Shown here one piece after another: positions 8,107 through 17,160 of a stretch of 64,000 nt of DNA (its first letter is position 1; every line of letters starts with the position of its first letter). Source of the DNA: Desulfosporosinus shakirovi (GTDB taxonomy: Bacteria > Bacillota > Desulfitobacteriia > Desulfitobacteriales > Desulfitobacteriaceae); the NCBI RefSeq assembly GCF_020595055.1, contig NZ_JAJDOO010000003.1, positions 62,001 through 126,000 of the forward strand, given 5' to 3'. The notes beneath the pieces were generated by a model. That model did no database searches. It saw only the letters and a list, made by a program, of their open reading frames with translations, and was not told the DNA's origin. The position numbers were made by a program, and so were the translations under genes.

Positions 8107-9603
8107 TCAACCTTCGACAATAACCTTACCATTAGCTAAAGGAAACACAAAATCCAAACCCCTTTCATCTTTGTACTTATCATAAGTTTTTCGCCATTCA
8201 ATAGTGTTATCATGCTTATATTTGCTTACTACAAGCTCAGTATCATACCAAATAGAAGAGACATAGGCAGGTTGAGGTATACATTTTATTTCCCTGACAG
8301 CAGTAACTATGTAACCGCCGTCCGACGTGGTCCTGATCTTTCCTGCCGCATAGTTTATATCTTCCATTCTTTTCTCTTCCTGACCATTATAATCAACAAC
8401 CAAGATACTGCCTTGATTTTGTTGTCCTGCCGCAATAATAATATTGTTATTTGGAAGCAAAGATAAGACACGCCCCCACAACCCCTTGTGAAGGTCTGAT
8501 TTCAACCATACTCTGTTTCCATTTTCATCAAGCTTCATTAGAAATCCGCTGACAAGAGTACCTTCAACGGCGCTGCTCCCCTTGTCGCCGAGAACATAGA
8601 CATAACCGTCAGCAAGGCCAAGTTGATTGTAGACAAAGTGTTCATTTTCGTTAGTCTTGACTACCCATTCCAAGGAAAGGTTTACAGCGATCCTAGCAAC
8701 AAAATCAGCAAACTTTTGTCCTTCAGGCAGTCCGAAATCTCCATTTTGTGATGTCGTGTGGCCATTGATGATCATTCCCAGATCCTTGTCATATTTTGCA
8801 CCGTCAAGATTTTCAAAGCCCCTGCCCCCAAACCCTTTTTGCTGTATGACCTGACCATCTTTAGCCAGTTTCGTAACGACAATATCGGATTCTCCGCCCC
8901 TCGTCTGTTTCCCGTTTTCACCCGACCACTTTCCTACCGCCAGGATTTCTTCCTTCTCTGTGATAAAAAGATACCGCAGCATATCCCCTAGATCATCGTC
9001 AAACTTCTGTTGCCAAAGTTCTTCTCCATTCTTATCACATTTTACAAGGATACTTTTTTCGCAAATCATACCCTGATCACTGTAACGGGGGGATGTCTGA
9101 ACTGAAAAGATATAACTTCCATCAGGAAAAACCTGCAGATTATTGATCTCTCCCGAGATTGTCGGATACATGTAAACTTTGTCCCAGACAACGCTGCCTT
9201 CAAGATCCAGCTTCAATATTTTAGGCCAGCTTTTAGAATTATTTTCATTAACCAAACTTGTTGCAAGATTTACTTTATAACCGCAGAGTAGCCCGTCCTT
9301 TGTTTCTCTGACAATCAAATCGCCCAAAGAATCAATGTTTAAATCCATCTTTATCTCAGGAACCATGCTAGGGTTTATATCTTCCAACTTGACATAATTT
9401 GTTGATATTCCGCTGATGGTAAGCCAATTATTTTCGTTATTAAAATCATTATGCAAATGCAGCCCTGCCACCGGTAAGCCTTCATCAGTATTCTCCGGAT
9501 CATTCTTACCTGTACTAAGTCCAGGCTTGCTGAACCCTAACGATGACCATAACAAGGCACAAAGCAAGCCAAGCATAAGAACTAATTGTATCTTCCTTTT
9601 CAA
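8107..9603 (-). CDS. Secreted beta-propeller (PQQ-like repeat) protein
   Basis: I start the gene at the TTG at 9603 because it follows GGGAG at 8-base spacing and begins a clean signal peptide (basic KRK, then LVLMLGLLCALLW). The longer start at 9648 has no ribosome site and would bury the signal. The rest (about 498 aa) is repeating blade-like units such as LVKCDKNGEELWQQKF, VTKLAKDGQVIQQKGFGG and LMKLDENGNRVWLKSD, typical of secreted PQQ-like or delta-60-repeat propellers. No enzyme motif is visible, so it is probably a binding or surface protein. Transcription appears controlled by the doubled operator at 9661-9713. Confidence 0.8.
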   Translation of the reverse strand: MKRKIQLVLMLGLLCALLWSSLGFSKPGLSTGKNDPENTDEGLPVAGLHLHNDFNNENNWLTISGISTNYVKLEDINPSMVPEIKMDLNIDSLGDLIVRETKDGLLCGYKVNLATSLVNENNSKSWPKILKLDLEGSVVWDKVYMYPTISGEINNLQVFPDGSYIFSVQTSPRYSDQGMICEKSILVKCDKNGEELWQQKFDDDLGDMLRYLFITEKEEILAVGKWSGENGKQTRGGESDIVVTKLAKDGQVIQQKGFGGRGFENLDGAKYDKDLGMIINGHTTSQNGDFGLPEGQKFADFVARIAVNLSLEWVVKTNENEHFVYNQLGLADGYVYVLGDKGSSAVEGTLVSGFLMKLDENGNRVWLKSDLHKGLWGRVLSLLPNNNIIIAAGQQNQGSILVVDYNGQEEKRMEDINYAAGKIRTTSDGGYIVTAVREIKCIPQPAYVSSIWYDTELVVSKYKHDNTIEWRKTYDKYKDERGLDFVFPLANGKVIVEG

Positions 9604-9660
9604 ACTGTCATCTCCCTCACAATCCATATTAAGTTCGATGTTTTTCAAGAAAACAACCCC

Positions 9661-9713
9661 AGACTATTGCAATAGTTTTGGTTTATACTACTGCAATAGT
9701 CTCGAGTTGTCAA
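9661..9713 (-). promoter_or_regulatory. Promoter with two operator half-palindromes
   Basis: On the minus strand TTGACA (9708-9713) and TAGTAT (9685-9690) are 17 bp apart, an excellent sigma-A promoter. The sequence ACTATTGCAATAGT (9663-9676, a perfect palindrome) and its near copy ACTACTGCAATAGT (9687-9700) are spaced 24 bp apart. The second lies in the promoter spacer and the first around the start of transcription. This is a typical dimeric-repressor arrangement (MarR, BlaI or PadR type); the regulator is unknown. Confidence 0.75.
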
Positions 9714-9740
9714 GGAAAATCTACATTGCTTAACTGTTCT

Positions 9741-9860
9741 CTTGGCAGGGGCGGTTATTTCTTCTTCGTGATCATAACAATAAGGAAATCACTATCGACA
9801 ACACGCAAGGCAACCCAAATACAAATAAATCCAATCCAATAACTAGTAAGGCATAGATAA
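9741..9860 (-). pseudogene. Degenerate holin-like (TxpA-type) toxin remnant
   Basis: Bases 9741-9780 match 22733-22772, the 3' end of the type I toxin gene, in 37 of 40 positions. The frame ends DFLIVMITKKK, parallel to VMIMKKK of the intact toxin. Upstream the frame stays hydrophobic, but I find no start codon with a ribosome site. It is probably a dead copy. The rest of 9714-9898 holds nothing else recognisable. Confidence 0.45.
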
Positions 9861-9898
9861 TCTTGTCAGTTTCGTCCTGTACTCTTCGCAGAGCTGCA

Positions 9899-11215
9899 TT
9901 AACCTATAGATTCCTTCAATATAGTGGATAAAACATTAATTGCATATAATGGCACATTCGTTAACCATTCTTCATGTCTGTAATCTGACATTGATGTGCG
10001 GATCGCATACTTCGGCTGATACTTTTGACAGAAAGTTTTTAGGCTTTTAGCCTGGAGGTTTTCTGCGGCTTTGACCTCAAGAGGCACAATATTCATTTCA
10101 CTTTGGAATATGAAATCGATTTCTGCACTAGCCTTTTCTGCGGACCAGTAATATGGCGTTATTTCTCGACTGGCTATAAGCTGCTGTAGTACGTATTGCT
10201 CGGTTAAGGCACCTATAAACTCTTCAAATAGTTTGTCACCCTCAAGCAACGATTTAAGATCAAGTTCACTCATTGCACCAAGCAATCCAACGTCAAGAAC
10301 AAATAATTTAAACGCATTGAAGTCTTGATAAGCCCTGAGGGGCATATCTGGCTTTGTGACTCTACTTATCTTATAGATTAATCCGCAGTCGATTAGCCAA
10401 GTCATGGCGAGCTCATACTCTCTGGCTCTTGCGCCTTGCCGTATAAGTCCGTATATAAATTTGCGGTTTTCCTTAGCAAGCTGAGCAGGCGTCGAACTCC
10501 ATAACATTCGGATTCGAGGCACCGCTTCGTTGGGAGCATGCTTTGAAAAATCCTGTTCATAGGCCATTAGTATTTCCTTTTGCAGCTGACGTACTTTGCC
10601 ATAATCAGAGGCTTCAATGAACGACGCAACAACTGCTGGCATGCCACCGATGTAATAATACTGTTTTAACAAATCTATGTACTTACCCTTAAAGCTTGTT
10701 ATCAGATTAAAATCTTTGCTAAGGAGCAATTTTACTAATTCGTCGTTGCCCATAGCGCTTAGGAATTCCAAAAAATCCAAGGGATATAAGTCTAAAAATT
10801 CCACTTTCCCTACAGGAAACGATGTACCGGGATGGAGTGCCACGCCAAGCAATGACCCTGCAGCAATAATGTGATATTCAGGAGAATTTTCGCAAAAATA
10901 TTTAAGTGAGGTCAATGCGCTCGGCACTTCTTGAACCTCATCGAAAATAATCAAGGTGTTTTGTGCCTCAATTTTAACACCAGTCTCAATTTGCAGAGCT
11001 GTGATAATTCGTTCTATGTCAAGATTGCCATTGAATAAGCTTTTCATGCGCTCATTGTTGTCAAAATTTACGTAGGCACATTTCTCATAATTAGTTTTGC
11101 CAAATTCCTGCATCAGCCATGTCTTACCAACTTGTCGAGCTCCCCTAATAATTAGTGGTTTTCTATCCTTTGAATTTTTCCAGGTGACCAAATTATCCAT
11201 CGATCTCCTAAACAT
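9899..11215 (-). CDS. AAA+ ATPase with C-terminal DUF4143 nuclease-like domain
   Basis: I choose the ATG at 11215, which follows GAGAGGTGA; the frame is open to 11245 but has no better site. The N-terminal AAA_14-type ATPase shows Walker A GARQVGKTW and Walker B LIIFDEVQEV. The C-terminal DUF4143 part has the EIDFIFQ...VPLEVKAAEN motif typical of a PD-(D/E)XK-like fold. The family is widespread in anaerobes, often present in many copies, and its function is poorly known. The length (about 438 aa) is normal. It seems to be a single-gene unit. Confidence 0.85.
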   Translation of the reverse strand: MFRRSMDNLVTWKNSKDRKPLIIRGARQVGKTWLMQEFGKTNYEKCAYVNFDNNERMKSLFNGNLDIERIITALQIETGVKIEAQNTLIIFDEVQEVPSALTSLKYFCENSPEYHIIAAGSLLGVALHPGTSFPVGKVEFLDLYPLDFLEFLSAMGNDELVKLLLSKDFNLITSFKGKYIDLLKQYYYIGGMPAVVASFIEASDYGKVRQLQKEILMAYEQDFSKHAPNEAVPRIRMLWSSTPAQLAKENRKFIYGLIRQGARAREYELAMTWLIDCGLIYKISRVTKPDMPLRAYQDFNAFKLFVLDVGLLGAMSELDLKSLLEGDKLFEEFIGALTEQYVLQQLIASREITPYYWSAEKASAEIDFIFQSEMNIVPLEVKAAENLQAKSLKTFCQKYQPKYAIRTSMSDYRHEEWLTNVPLYAINVLSTILKESIG

Positions 11216-11302
11216 AAAATCACCTCTCACTCCTAACATATCCATATAATACCATGCATAAGCACAATTGTCGAACGACTATTGTGATATATTCACATTC
11301 TT

Positions 11303-11362
11303 TCAACTGACTTCTGAGTATCTTTGCAGCAGCATGCCTTCATCAGCATCAATTTTATTCAT
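11303..11362 (-). CDS. Possible 19-aa peptide
   Basis: A very short frame (begins MNKIDADEGM) follows a strong AGGAGG at good spacing. It may be only the start of a lost gene, since its surroundings are debris. No function can be given. Confidence 0.2.
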   Translation of the reverse strand: MNKIDADEGMLLQRYSEVS

Positions 11363-11399
11363 GCAATAACCTCCTACTGTCTCAAGAAATATATGCACT

Positions 11400-11590
11400 T
11401 CAAGTGGGAGTGGTACCCTTATTCGTAAACATTTCAAAGGTTTCTTCTACAGTAACACCTATGATTACCTTTTGATAATCCTCAGCATCTACTAAAGCAT
11501 ATACATCTTAATAAGCCCTGCGTTATCTTTTAAAGACATGAAATAGGTTAGCTTTCCGTTGATATTTAAAAGAAGAGGAGGTGCCTTTCG
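11400..11590 (-). pseudogene. Broken fragment of a hypothetical protein
   Basis: Two minus-strand pieces, NGKLTYFMSLKDNAGLIK and YALVDAEDYQKVIIGVTVE, join by a one-base frame change near 11508. Together they read like the C-terminal domain (LKD-x-GLVKMYALV) of a clostridial protein family I remember only by pattern. The N-terminal part is gone and the 5' edge runs into the hairpin at 11577-11618. Confidence 0.4.
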
Positions 11591-11618
11591 AACTGCACTC
11601 AGTTCTTTAGGCACCTCC
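11577..11618 (+). terminator. Long hairpin terminator
   Basis: Arms GGAGGTGCCT (11577-11586) and AGGCACCTCC (11609-11618), with an inner GAACT/AGTTC stem, are followed on the plus strand by TTCTTTGTTTT. Confidence 0.6.
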
Positions 11619-11649
11619 TTCTTTGTTTTCATGTACCACCCTTGCGAAC

Positions 11650-11800
11650 TTCGCGCTTAACGGCTGTTTGTTGCTGATAACTATTGTGGGTGATTGGGTG
11701 TTTTTCACAAGAGGATTATCTGTCATGTCAATGGATCCATCGGTATATATGATGAAACAAGATGGATCTGAGCTTCAAAAGATATCGCCACTTAAACTAT
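11650..11800 (+). pseudogene. Possible DUF5050-like propeller fragment
   Basis: The plus-strand frame reads IVGDWVFFTRG and VYMMKQDGSELQKI, resembling one blade of DUF5050-type beta-propellers (GDWIYY...KMKTDGS). No complete gene surrounds it, so it is at best a fragment. The hairpin at 11802-11829 follows. Confidence 0.25.
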
Positions 11801-11801
11801 T

Positions 11802-11829
11802 CAAGCCACCGTCCATGAACGGTGGCTTG
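11802..11829. terminator. Hairpin terminator
   Basis: Arms CAAGCCACCGT (11802-11812) and ACGGTGGCTTG (11819-11829) form a perfect 11-bp stem. A nearly identical right arm occurs in the hairpin at 15601-15630. Confidence 0.65.
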
Positions 11830-11849
11830 TTGTCCTATGTAGCATTCTC

Positions 11850-12698
11850 TTACAAAATTTCATTAAGTTTGGGATAAACCGTAAGTACATTTCGATAAAA
11901 TACAGCTTCGTGATACTCTTCCGGTATAACATGCTTGATAAATTCTACATAAGGTTTAATAGGTACAAGTGGCCAATCTGATCCAAACAAAACTTTATTA
12001 TAGCAATTCGAAATGACTAAGGCTTGTTGAATATACTCGACGTAAAGCCTTTTATCTTTGATTTTCATCACGTGCTCTTTATTCCCTGCGATGAGTCCGG
12101 ATAAGTCTGTGTAAACATTATGATTCTTGGCGGTGACCTCTGCTGCATCAATCATCCACGGGACGCCCATATGACAGATCACAAACGTAACGTCCTCTTG
12201 TTTTACAGCTAACTCATCAATCGTTAACGGATGGGAATATTTTAAAAGCCCTTTTGGGGATTGTGTATCCCCACAATGAATCGCCACGGGAACTTGGTAT
12301 TTGCGAGCAAGCTCATAGATGGGATCATAAATCGAATCATACACGTAATATGGAAAATAACCGGGATAGAGTTTAATCCCTGTCACTAACCTTTTTTTAA
12401 GTTCTCCTTCAATATAATCAAGTTCTTTATGATCTTCCTTAAGCCTTTCAGGATTGACGCCTACACAAGAAAGTAAACCTTCTACAGTCCCATCTGCCAA
12501 AACAAATTCTTCCGGACTTCCCGAAGGTTGGTTGGGCTCCCGACTGGGCGTTGACATGATGATTCCAGCTACAACACCGGCTTCTTCAAACTCTTGTCTT
12601 AGCCCTTGAGCACTAAATTCCACTTGTGATATATTTTTCGCCATTTCATTAAATCCAGGGCGACAGGAAAAATGCAAATGCGCATCAATGATTTTCAA
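11850..12698 (-). CDS. TIM-barrel amidohydrolase (Amidohydro_2 family)
   Basis: I prefer the TTG at 12698, which follows AAGGGGG at 8-base spacing and gives the usual N-terminus KIIDAHLHF. The ATG at 12716 lacks a ribosome site. Metal-binding residues are visible: HLH near the start, AIHCGD, ICHMGVPW and GSDWP near the end. The family includes decarboxylases and lactonases of the 2-amino-3-carboxymuconate-6-semialdehyde decarboxylase type; the substrate is unknown. The gene starts exactly where a deleted Old Yellow Enzyme gene ends, which suggests a former two-gene catabolic operon. Confidence 0.85.
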   Translation of the reverse strand: MKIIDAHLHFSCRPGFNEMAKNISQVEFSAQGLRQEFEEAGVVAGIIMSTPSREPNQPSGSPEEFVLADGTVEGLLSCVGVNPERLKEDHKELDYIEGELKKRLVTGIKLYPGYFPYYVYDSIYDPIYELARKYQVPVAIHCGDTQSPKGLLKYSHPLTIDELAVKQEDVTFVICHMGVPWMIDAAEVTAKNHNVYTDLSGLIAGNKEHVMKIKDKRLYVEYIQQALVISNCYNKVLFGSDWPLVPIKPYVEFIKHVIPEEYHEAVFYRNVLTVYPKLNEIL

Positions 12699-12712
12699 AA
12701 TACCATCCCCCT

Positions 12713-12905
12713 TCATCGCAATGTTTCAATTGCCTGTTTCGCCCATTGAGAATCCTGTAGTACCGCGCGACCGACGCCGATGAGGCCTTGCACCACCGTC
12801 CGCTTCGGACTTGGCAGTGGCCATGGGAGGCATAATCAGACGATTATGCAGGGTCAACGAGCCCGCTTGCAATGTATCTAGTAAATGAGCCGTAAAAGGA
12901 ACCCT
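12713..12905 (-). pseudogene. Old Yellow Enzyme family gene with a large internal deletion
   Basis: Both ends of an NADH:flavin oxidoreductase can be read. The N-terminal strand is LQAGSLTLHNRLIMPPMATA and the C-terminal helix is GLIGVGRAVLQDSQWAKQAI. They lie in different frames, joined after only about 35 codons where roughly 300 or more are expected. The stop codon overlaps the longer frame of the amidohydrolase gene. Between 12906 and 13076 I see only AT-rich sequence with no gene. Confidence 0.7.
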
Positions 12906-13076
12906 CCTTAAATTTTAAACGTTATTCCCACTGAGAAAGCCTGTCCTATCTGACCTCGTATACGATAATAGGATTGATACATTTTTTAATATTCCCGACT
13001 GCAACGGGAATTAATGCAAATGAGTAGTGTTCATTAATTCAGTATGAACCGTTGTTAAAGCACCTAGTTCTTGAGT

Positions 13077-14522
13077 TTACCGGTCTGCTTTGCTTACCTT
13101 CCGAAGCCGGCCCTTAATCGGAGTGTTCTGCAGATTCTGCAGCACCAACTCACCTTTATTGTTTAAGATTTCAACAAAGGTTGATACATCCAGGATATTG
13201 ATGATTCCGATATCTGCCGGGGTTATGCCCTCAATACCGCAAAGCGTGCCCACAATGTCTACGGGTCTCATCTTTGTTTTCTTCCCGGCATTCACGTGGA
13301 TCTTCATGATTTCGGTACTCAACTGCACGCCTTTTGTTTCCTTGATTTCTGGCAAGGTATTGTTTTTCGCCATAAAATCTTGTTTCGACTCATGCACCCT
13401 TGCTTCTTCCGGTCTTTCCTTTAGAAGAATCTCTTTGCCGATGTAGTCGTGGATTTCCTTTAAAAACTTATCTTCGTTTTTAGTAACAAAGGTTATGGCT
13501 TTACCCAGTTTGTTGACTCGGCCTGTTCTTCCGATCCGATGAACATAGCTTTCTCGGTCGTAGGGGATGTCATAATTGATGACCAAGGTAATGTCCTCGA
13601 TATCCAGACCTCTTGAGGCAACATCTGTCGCACATAGATATCTGAAATATCCTTGTTTAAAATCCTTCATGACATTCAATCGATCTCGTTGTTCCATTCC
13701 GCCATGAAGTTTATCACAAGAATAGTCCAGCTTCACGAGTTCAGTGTAAACTTCATCGACGGTTTGCTTAGTATTGCAAAAGATCATACAACTGTCCGGG
13801 TTTTCAACCATCGTTAGATCTCGAAGAAGCTTCATCTTGTCTGTCTGATCGACAAGATATCGTTCCTGAGCGATCCGATCCGCCGCCGGATTCTGTTCTT
13901 CGATTTCCACGCGGATGGGATTTCTCATAATCTTACTGCATAAAACATTGATGTCTTGGGGCATCGTCGCTGACAATAAAAGGGTCACCCGTTCGTGGGG
14001 CAAGTTGGCAATGATCCTTTCGATTTGCTCGATAAAGCCCATATTCAGCATTTCATCTGCTTCATCAATGACCAGGTATTTTATATTTGATAGATCTAAG
14101 GTCCCTCTTTCGATATGATCGATCAAGCGACCCGGAGTTCCAACCACAACATGGGTTTTTTGTTTAAGTTCCTTTTCTTGAACATGAAAAGGGTACTTAC
14201 CAAAAATTGCTGCTACTTTTGTTCTTCTAAATCTGCCGATATGAAACAGATCTTCTTTGACCTGAACTGCGAGTTCTCTGGTGGGGGTAAGCACTAATGC
14301 CTGCGGTTTATTCTGTTCCCAATCCACTAGTTCACAAATAGGGATAGCAAAGGCCGCCGTCTTTCCGCTTCCGGTCTGGGACTTGACGATGATATCCTTT
14401 TGGGCCAAGACTGCCGGGATCACTTGCTCCTGGACTTTGCTGGGACTGATGAACTTTAGTAAGCTGATTGCTTTTAATAATTCACTACTTAATTGAAAGT
14501 CGTTAAAATTACCCTTGTTCAT
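13077..14522 (-). CDS. dbpA: DEAD-box ATP-dependent RNA helicase DbpA/YxiN
   Basis: A 481-residue helicase. The motifs appear in order: Q-motif region near the start, SQTGSGKTAAF (I), PTRELA (Ia), TPGR (Ib), DEAD (II), LLSAT (III), and YVHRIGRTGR (VI). The C-terminal 75 residues match the DbpA RNA-binding domain (VDIVGTLCGIEGI, LQNTPIKGRLRKV). That domain targets hairpin 92 of 23S rRNA in known homologues, so a role in 50S subunit assembly is expected. A preceding remnant gene overlaps its start by 14 bases. Confidence 0.93.
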   Translation of the reverse strand: MNKGNFNDFQLSSELLKAISLLKFISPSKVQEQVIPAVLAQKDIIVKSQTGSGKTAAFAIPICELVDWEQNKPQALVLTPTRELAVQVKEDLFHIGRFRRTKVAAIFGKYPFHVQEKELKQKTHVVVGTPGRLIDHIERGTLDLSNIKYLVIDEADEMLNMGFIEQIERIIANLPHERVTLLLSATMPQDINVLCSKIMRNPIRVEIEEQNPAADRIAQERYLVDQTDKMKLLRDLTMVENPDSCMIFCNTKQTVDEVYTELVKLDYSCDKLHGGMEQRDRLNVMKDFKQGYFRYLCATDVASRGLDIEDITLVINYDIPYDRESYVHRIGRTGRVNKLGKAITFVTKNEDKFLKEIHDYIGKEILLKERPEEARVHESKQDFMAKNNTLPEIKETKGVQLSTEIMKIHVNAGKKTKMRPVDIVGTLCGIEGITPADIGIINILDVSTFVEILNNKGELVLQNLQNTPIKGRLRKVSKADR

Positions 14523-14790
14523 TTAGAGGTCTCTCTTTCATTATTACAATTCCTAATTCAGGCCGCCTCAAGTACGCCGAACCATAGTGCCTTTGAAAAT
14601 CCTCAATAATCATTGGAACTGCAGGAGAATGAGGTAATTCCTCGACAACTTGTATTTTATCGAATATGCGCCCGAAAACTCCAAATTCAACAAAATCGTC
14701 AGCTAGAAGCACTGAAATTCCCTCTCTAGATCCACGAATCTCAGGTTGTAACAGCCTATCTTCTAAAAGGCCAAAACCTCCACCCCGGCC
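14509..14790 (-). pseudogene. Remnant reading frame overlapping dbpA
   Basis: The frame contains an ordered protein-like stretch (GISVLLADDFVEFGVFG, YGSAYLRRPELGIVIM) that I cannot assign. Its upstream part runs into the DsrE-like fragment in another frame. It ends 14 bases inside dbpA, so it may once have been translationally coupled to it. No ribosome site is seen for its own start, and I treat it as partial. Confidence 0.35.
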
Positions 14791-14920
14791 TGTTTTATTT
14801 TCGCCGCGTATTCCTGCAATGGCTGATCTTCGGTGAGAAGTTTGGCCGAAGGCCCCCAAATGATCAGGGATACCTTTACAGCCTTGTTTATCAATTGAAC
14901 GATATCATTATACCATGAAC
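14763..14920 (-). pseudogene. DsrE-like protein fragment
   Basis: The minus-strand stretch VKVSLIIWGPSAKLLTEDQP followed by IKQAGVEVLAF matches the core of DsrE/DsrF-like sulfur-relay proteins (IIWGPSAKLL...AGVEVLAC). Neither the N-terminus nor the end is present in frame, so this is a fragment. Confidence 0.45.
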
Positions 14921-15142
14921 AGGTAAATATTTTCGTAAGTAAGAAGACCCGAACTACACACGGCTGTCGGCATATTTTACCACAATGGCAGCTAACAGCA
15001 ATACACACCCGTTGCATTGAAGAATCAACTCTTCTTAAGAGTCAGAAACCCATTAATATATTCCCTTAATTTTTCCAATTTAGGAGGATTCTTTATGATC
15101 CTGAGGAATATATTCATAATAAATAATATGGGGGGAAAATAA

Positions 15143-15496
15143 ATGGCTAATATTTTAATTGTTTCCTGTTCTAAGATTCGTGATGTAAGTTGTATCGCTT
15201 GCCTGAAATGTTTTAAAGCCGCTCAGCTTAAAGAGGGTGAATTTGCTAAGTATGACTCCGTTCAGATTGTGGGTCTCAGTGGTTGTGGCGATTGCCCTGG
15301 CCTAGTTATGCCTAAAGTTGGCTTAGTTATGGAAATGGCTGATTATTTGATGCAGGATATAGATGCCATTCATATCGGCACCTGTGTAGTTAGGGCCAAA
15401 AATACTGCCGCTTGTCCGATCGACATTGACGGTATTAAAGCAAAACTGAAAGGAAAATTTGGTAAGCCAGTAGTTATAGGAACACATAATTATTAA
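15143..15496 (+). CDS. CGGC domain-containing protein
   Basis: A 117-residue cytoplasmic protein with many cysteines: CSKIRDVSCIACLKC near the start, GLSGCGDCPG in the middle and GTCV...ACP near the end. This matches the CGGC domain family (PF08821), proposed to bind metal or act in redox sensing. The exact function is unknown. It has its own GGGGGAAA ribosome site and is a single-gene unit ended by the hairpin at 15601. The variant CGDC in place of CGGC is seen here. Confidence 0.8.
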   Translation: MANILIVSCSKIRDVSCIACLKCFKAAQLKEGEFAKYDSVQIVGLSGCGDCPGLVMPKVGLVMEMADYLMQDIDAIHIGTCVVRAKNTAACPIDIDGIKAKLKGKFGKPVVIGTHNY

Positions 15497-15600
15497 TAAT
15501 TATCTGGGTAACTGTTATAATTTCTGCGGTATCGATGTGTGAATAATGGATTTAAGGGTGATGATCCCGATTCCGCAGTAAAGATCCCAACCATAATTAC

Positions 15601-15630
15601 AAGCCACTGTTGCACTATGAACGGTGGCTT
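15601..15630 (+). terminator. Hairpin terminator
   Basis: Arms AAGCCACTGTT (15601-15611) and AACGGTGGCTT (15620-15630) are followed by GCGTTTT. It lies 105 bases after the CGGC gene. The rest of 15497-15895 holds no recognisable gene. Confidence 0.65.
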
Positions 15631-15895
15631 GCGTTTTCGTCCCTTATTAATTGGCTTTTGCCAATCATCGTTAAAATATCCGACAGCATTTTGTTATCTT
15701 CGATTTTTACTTTATATGTACCCAAAATACATTATATGAATGGGAGTTTAGCGAAGTTTATTATCAAAGCCATATGAGTGGAAATTAATAGAACCCACTT
15801 TGTGGTAGTCTGTGTCTAAAATGCGCAGTAAGACGCTGTTAGCCTGTTTTTATCATTGGACCCTCGCCCTAAACGGCATTTCTTTTACACCTAGT

Positions 15896-16689
15896 TCAAT
15901 ATATACATGAATGGTTAATGGAAAATCGAAATTTTTTTTGACCAAATTCGCCCTTTGGCTCAAGAAAAAGAGTTAATGACTCCCATCCATTGGGAAACAT
16001 CCTTCGCACATCAGGTAGTAAATGAATATTTTTTCCCTCAGATGTTATGACTACTCTTGCTTTTGAATGATTGACAGATAAATCAGAAGGAGTTACTATC
16101 CCAATACTGAACTCACCTTTGTATATGTGTTTACTTGGATTGTGAACATCTACCTGAAGTTTGACCGTAAAATTAGGACTATGATTGGTTGAATAATCCC
16201 AGTTAAGGTTCACTTCAGGATTATCTTCTATTTTAGTCCCACTAACATAAAACTCTAAACTAAACTCCGAATTTCTTAATTGTTCTTTCGAGTGATCCAT
16301 TCCCCATCTAATACGTTTCTCAAGTAGGTGTTTCAGTTTGTGTAATTTACCTTCGTAAACTATATGAGGATAATGCCTTAGATCAAATGGAATATCTTCA
16401 ACCTTCTGGTAAGTAATATGACTCTTTTGCCGAGTGCATGAGAGTAACCAGTTTCATAAAAAACATTAGGATTTTTACCAGTCATATCTGCTACGACGAA
16501 GTCTGCTTTCGTTATTTGGTTATATATCCTATCAAGGATACTCCCATCAAAATACTGCTCATCAACTCTTTCACAATAAGCCCCAGCATCATAGCAGGCT
16601 GGCTTAATTGCTACTTTATATACATCATCAAAAACTGTCGTAAACGGCATTAAAACAAACACAAAAGGTTTTGGTTGACAGTTTTGCAC
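15896..16689 (-). pseudogene. TIR/NDT-like domain protein broken by one frameshift
   Basis: Two adjacent minus-strand frames are one gene. The first begins QPKPFVFVLMPF and contains ADFVVADMTGKNPNVFYETG and HALGKRVILLT, the pattern of nucleoside deoxyribosyltransferase/TIR-like domains with a catalytic Glu in YETG. After VILLT one base is missing near 16410, and the second frame continues KVEDIPFDLRHYP into a beta-rich C-terminal domain ending at 15896. The restored protein would be about 264 aa. TIR-like proteins of this type are often NAD-consuming or nucleotide-sensing defence effectors; that role is inferred. Confidence 0.7.
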
Positions 16690-16993
16690 GCTATCTCTCT
16701 CTTAATCTTTTAAACTACTTGCATGGCTAATTGCGTCTAACGCTAGGATAACTATGCTGTTAGTATTTCCCTCTAAGACTTAGTGATCTGTTACACGGTG
16801 TCTCTAATATTCTTCTATCACACAGTCATATAGACAACTTACTATCTATTTCAACAAAGTTACAGGCATTCCTTCATTAGGGTAAATATATGACCATAAA
16901 TACTTATAGGCGTCTAAGTTATGGAACGAGGCACATAAATCTCTCGCAAAAGACTGCAAATCCATTAACACAAAAAGAAGAATAGAAACAACG

Positions 16994-17031
16994 AACCCGC
17001 AGGGTTGGCAGTATGCTGACTTTGCGAGGTT
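16994..17031 (+). terminator. Imperfect hairpin terminator
   Basis: AACCCGCA (16994-17001) pairs with TGCGAGGTT (17023-17031) with one bulge and runs into TTTTTG. The stretch 16690-16990 shows no gene. Confidence 0.45.
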
Positions 17032-17160
17032 TTTGTGTATTTAATAAACGATATTTCATTGTATAATAATTTTAAATACAGAATTGAAAGATTGTCCGGA
17101 ATAATTTTTTCATTGATATGCATCACGATTCCCCCCCAAATTTATGAGGAAGTGAGTAAC

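Noticed and set aside
15539-15739. 66-codon plus-strand frame after the CGGC gene
   Set aside because: It runs through the terminator hairpin at 15601-15630, has no ribosome site and no protein-like pattern.
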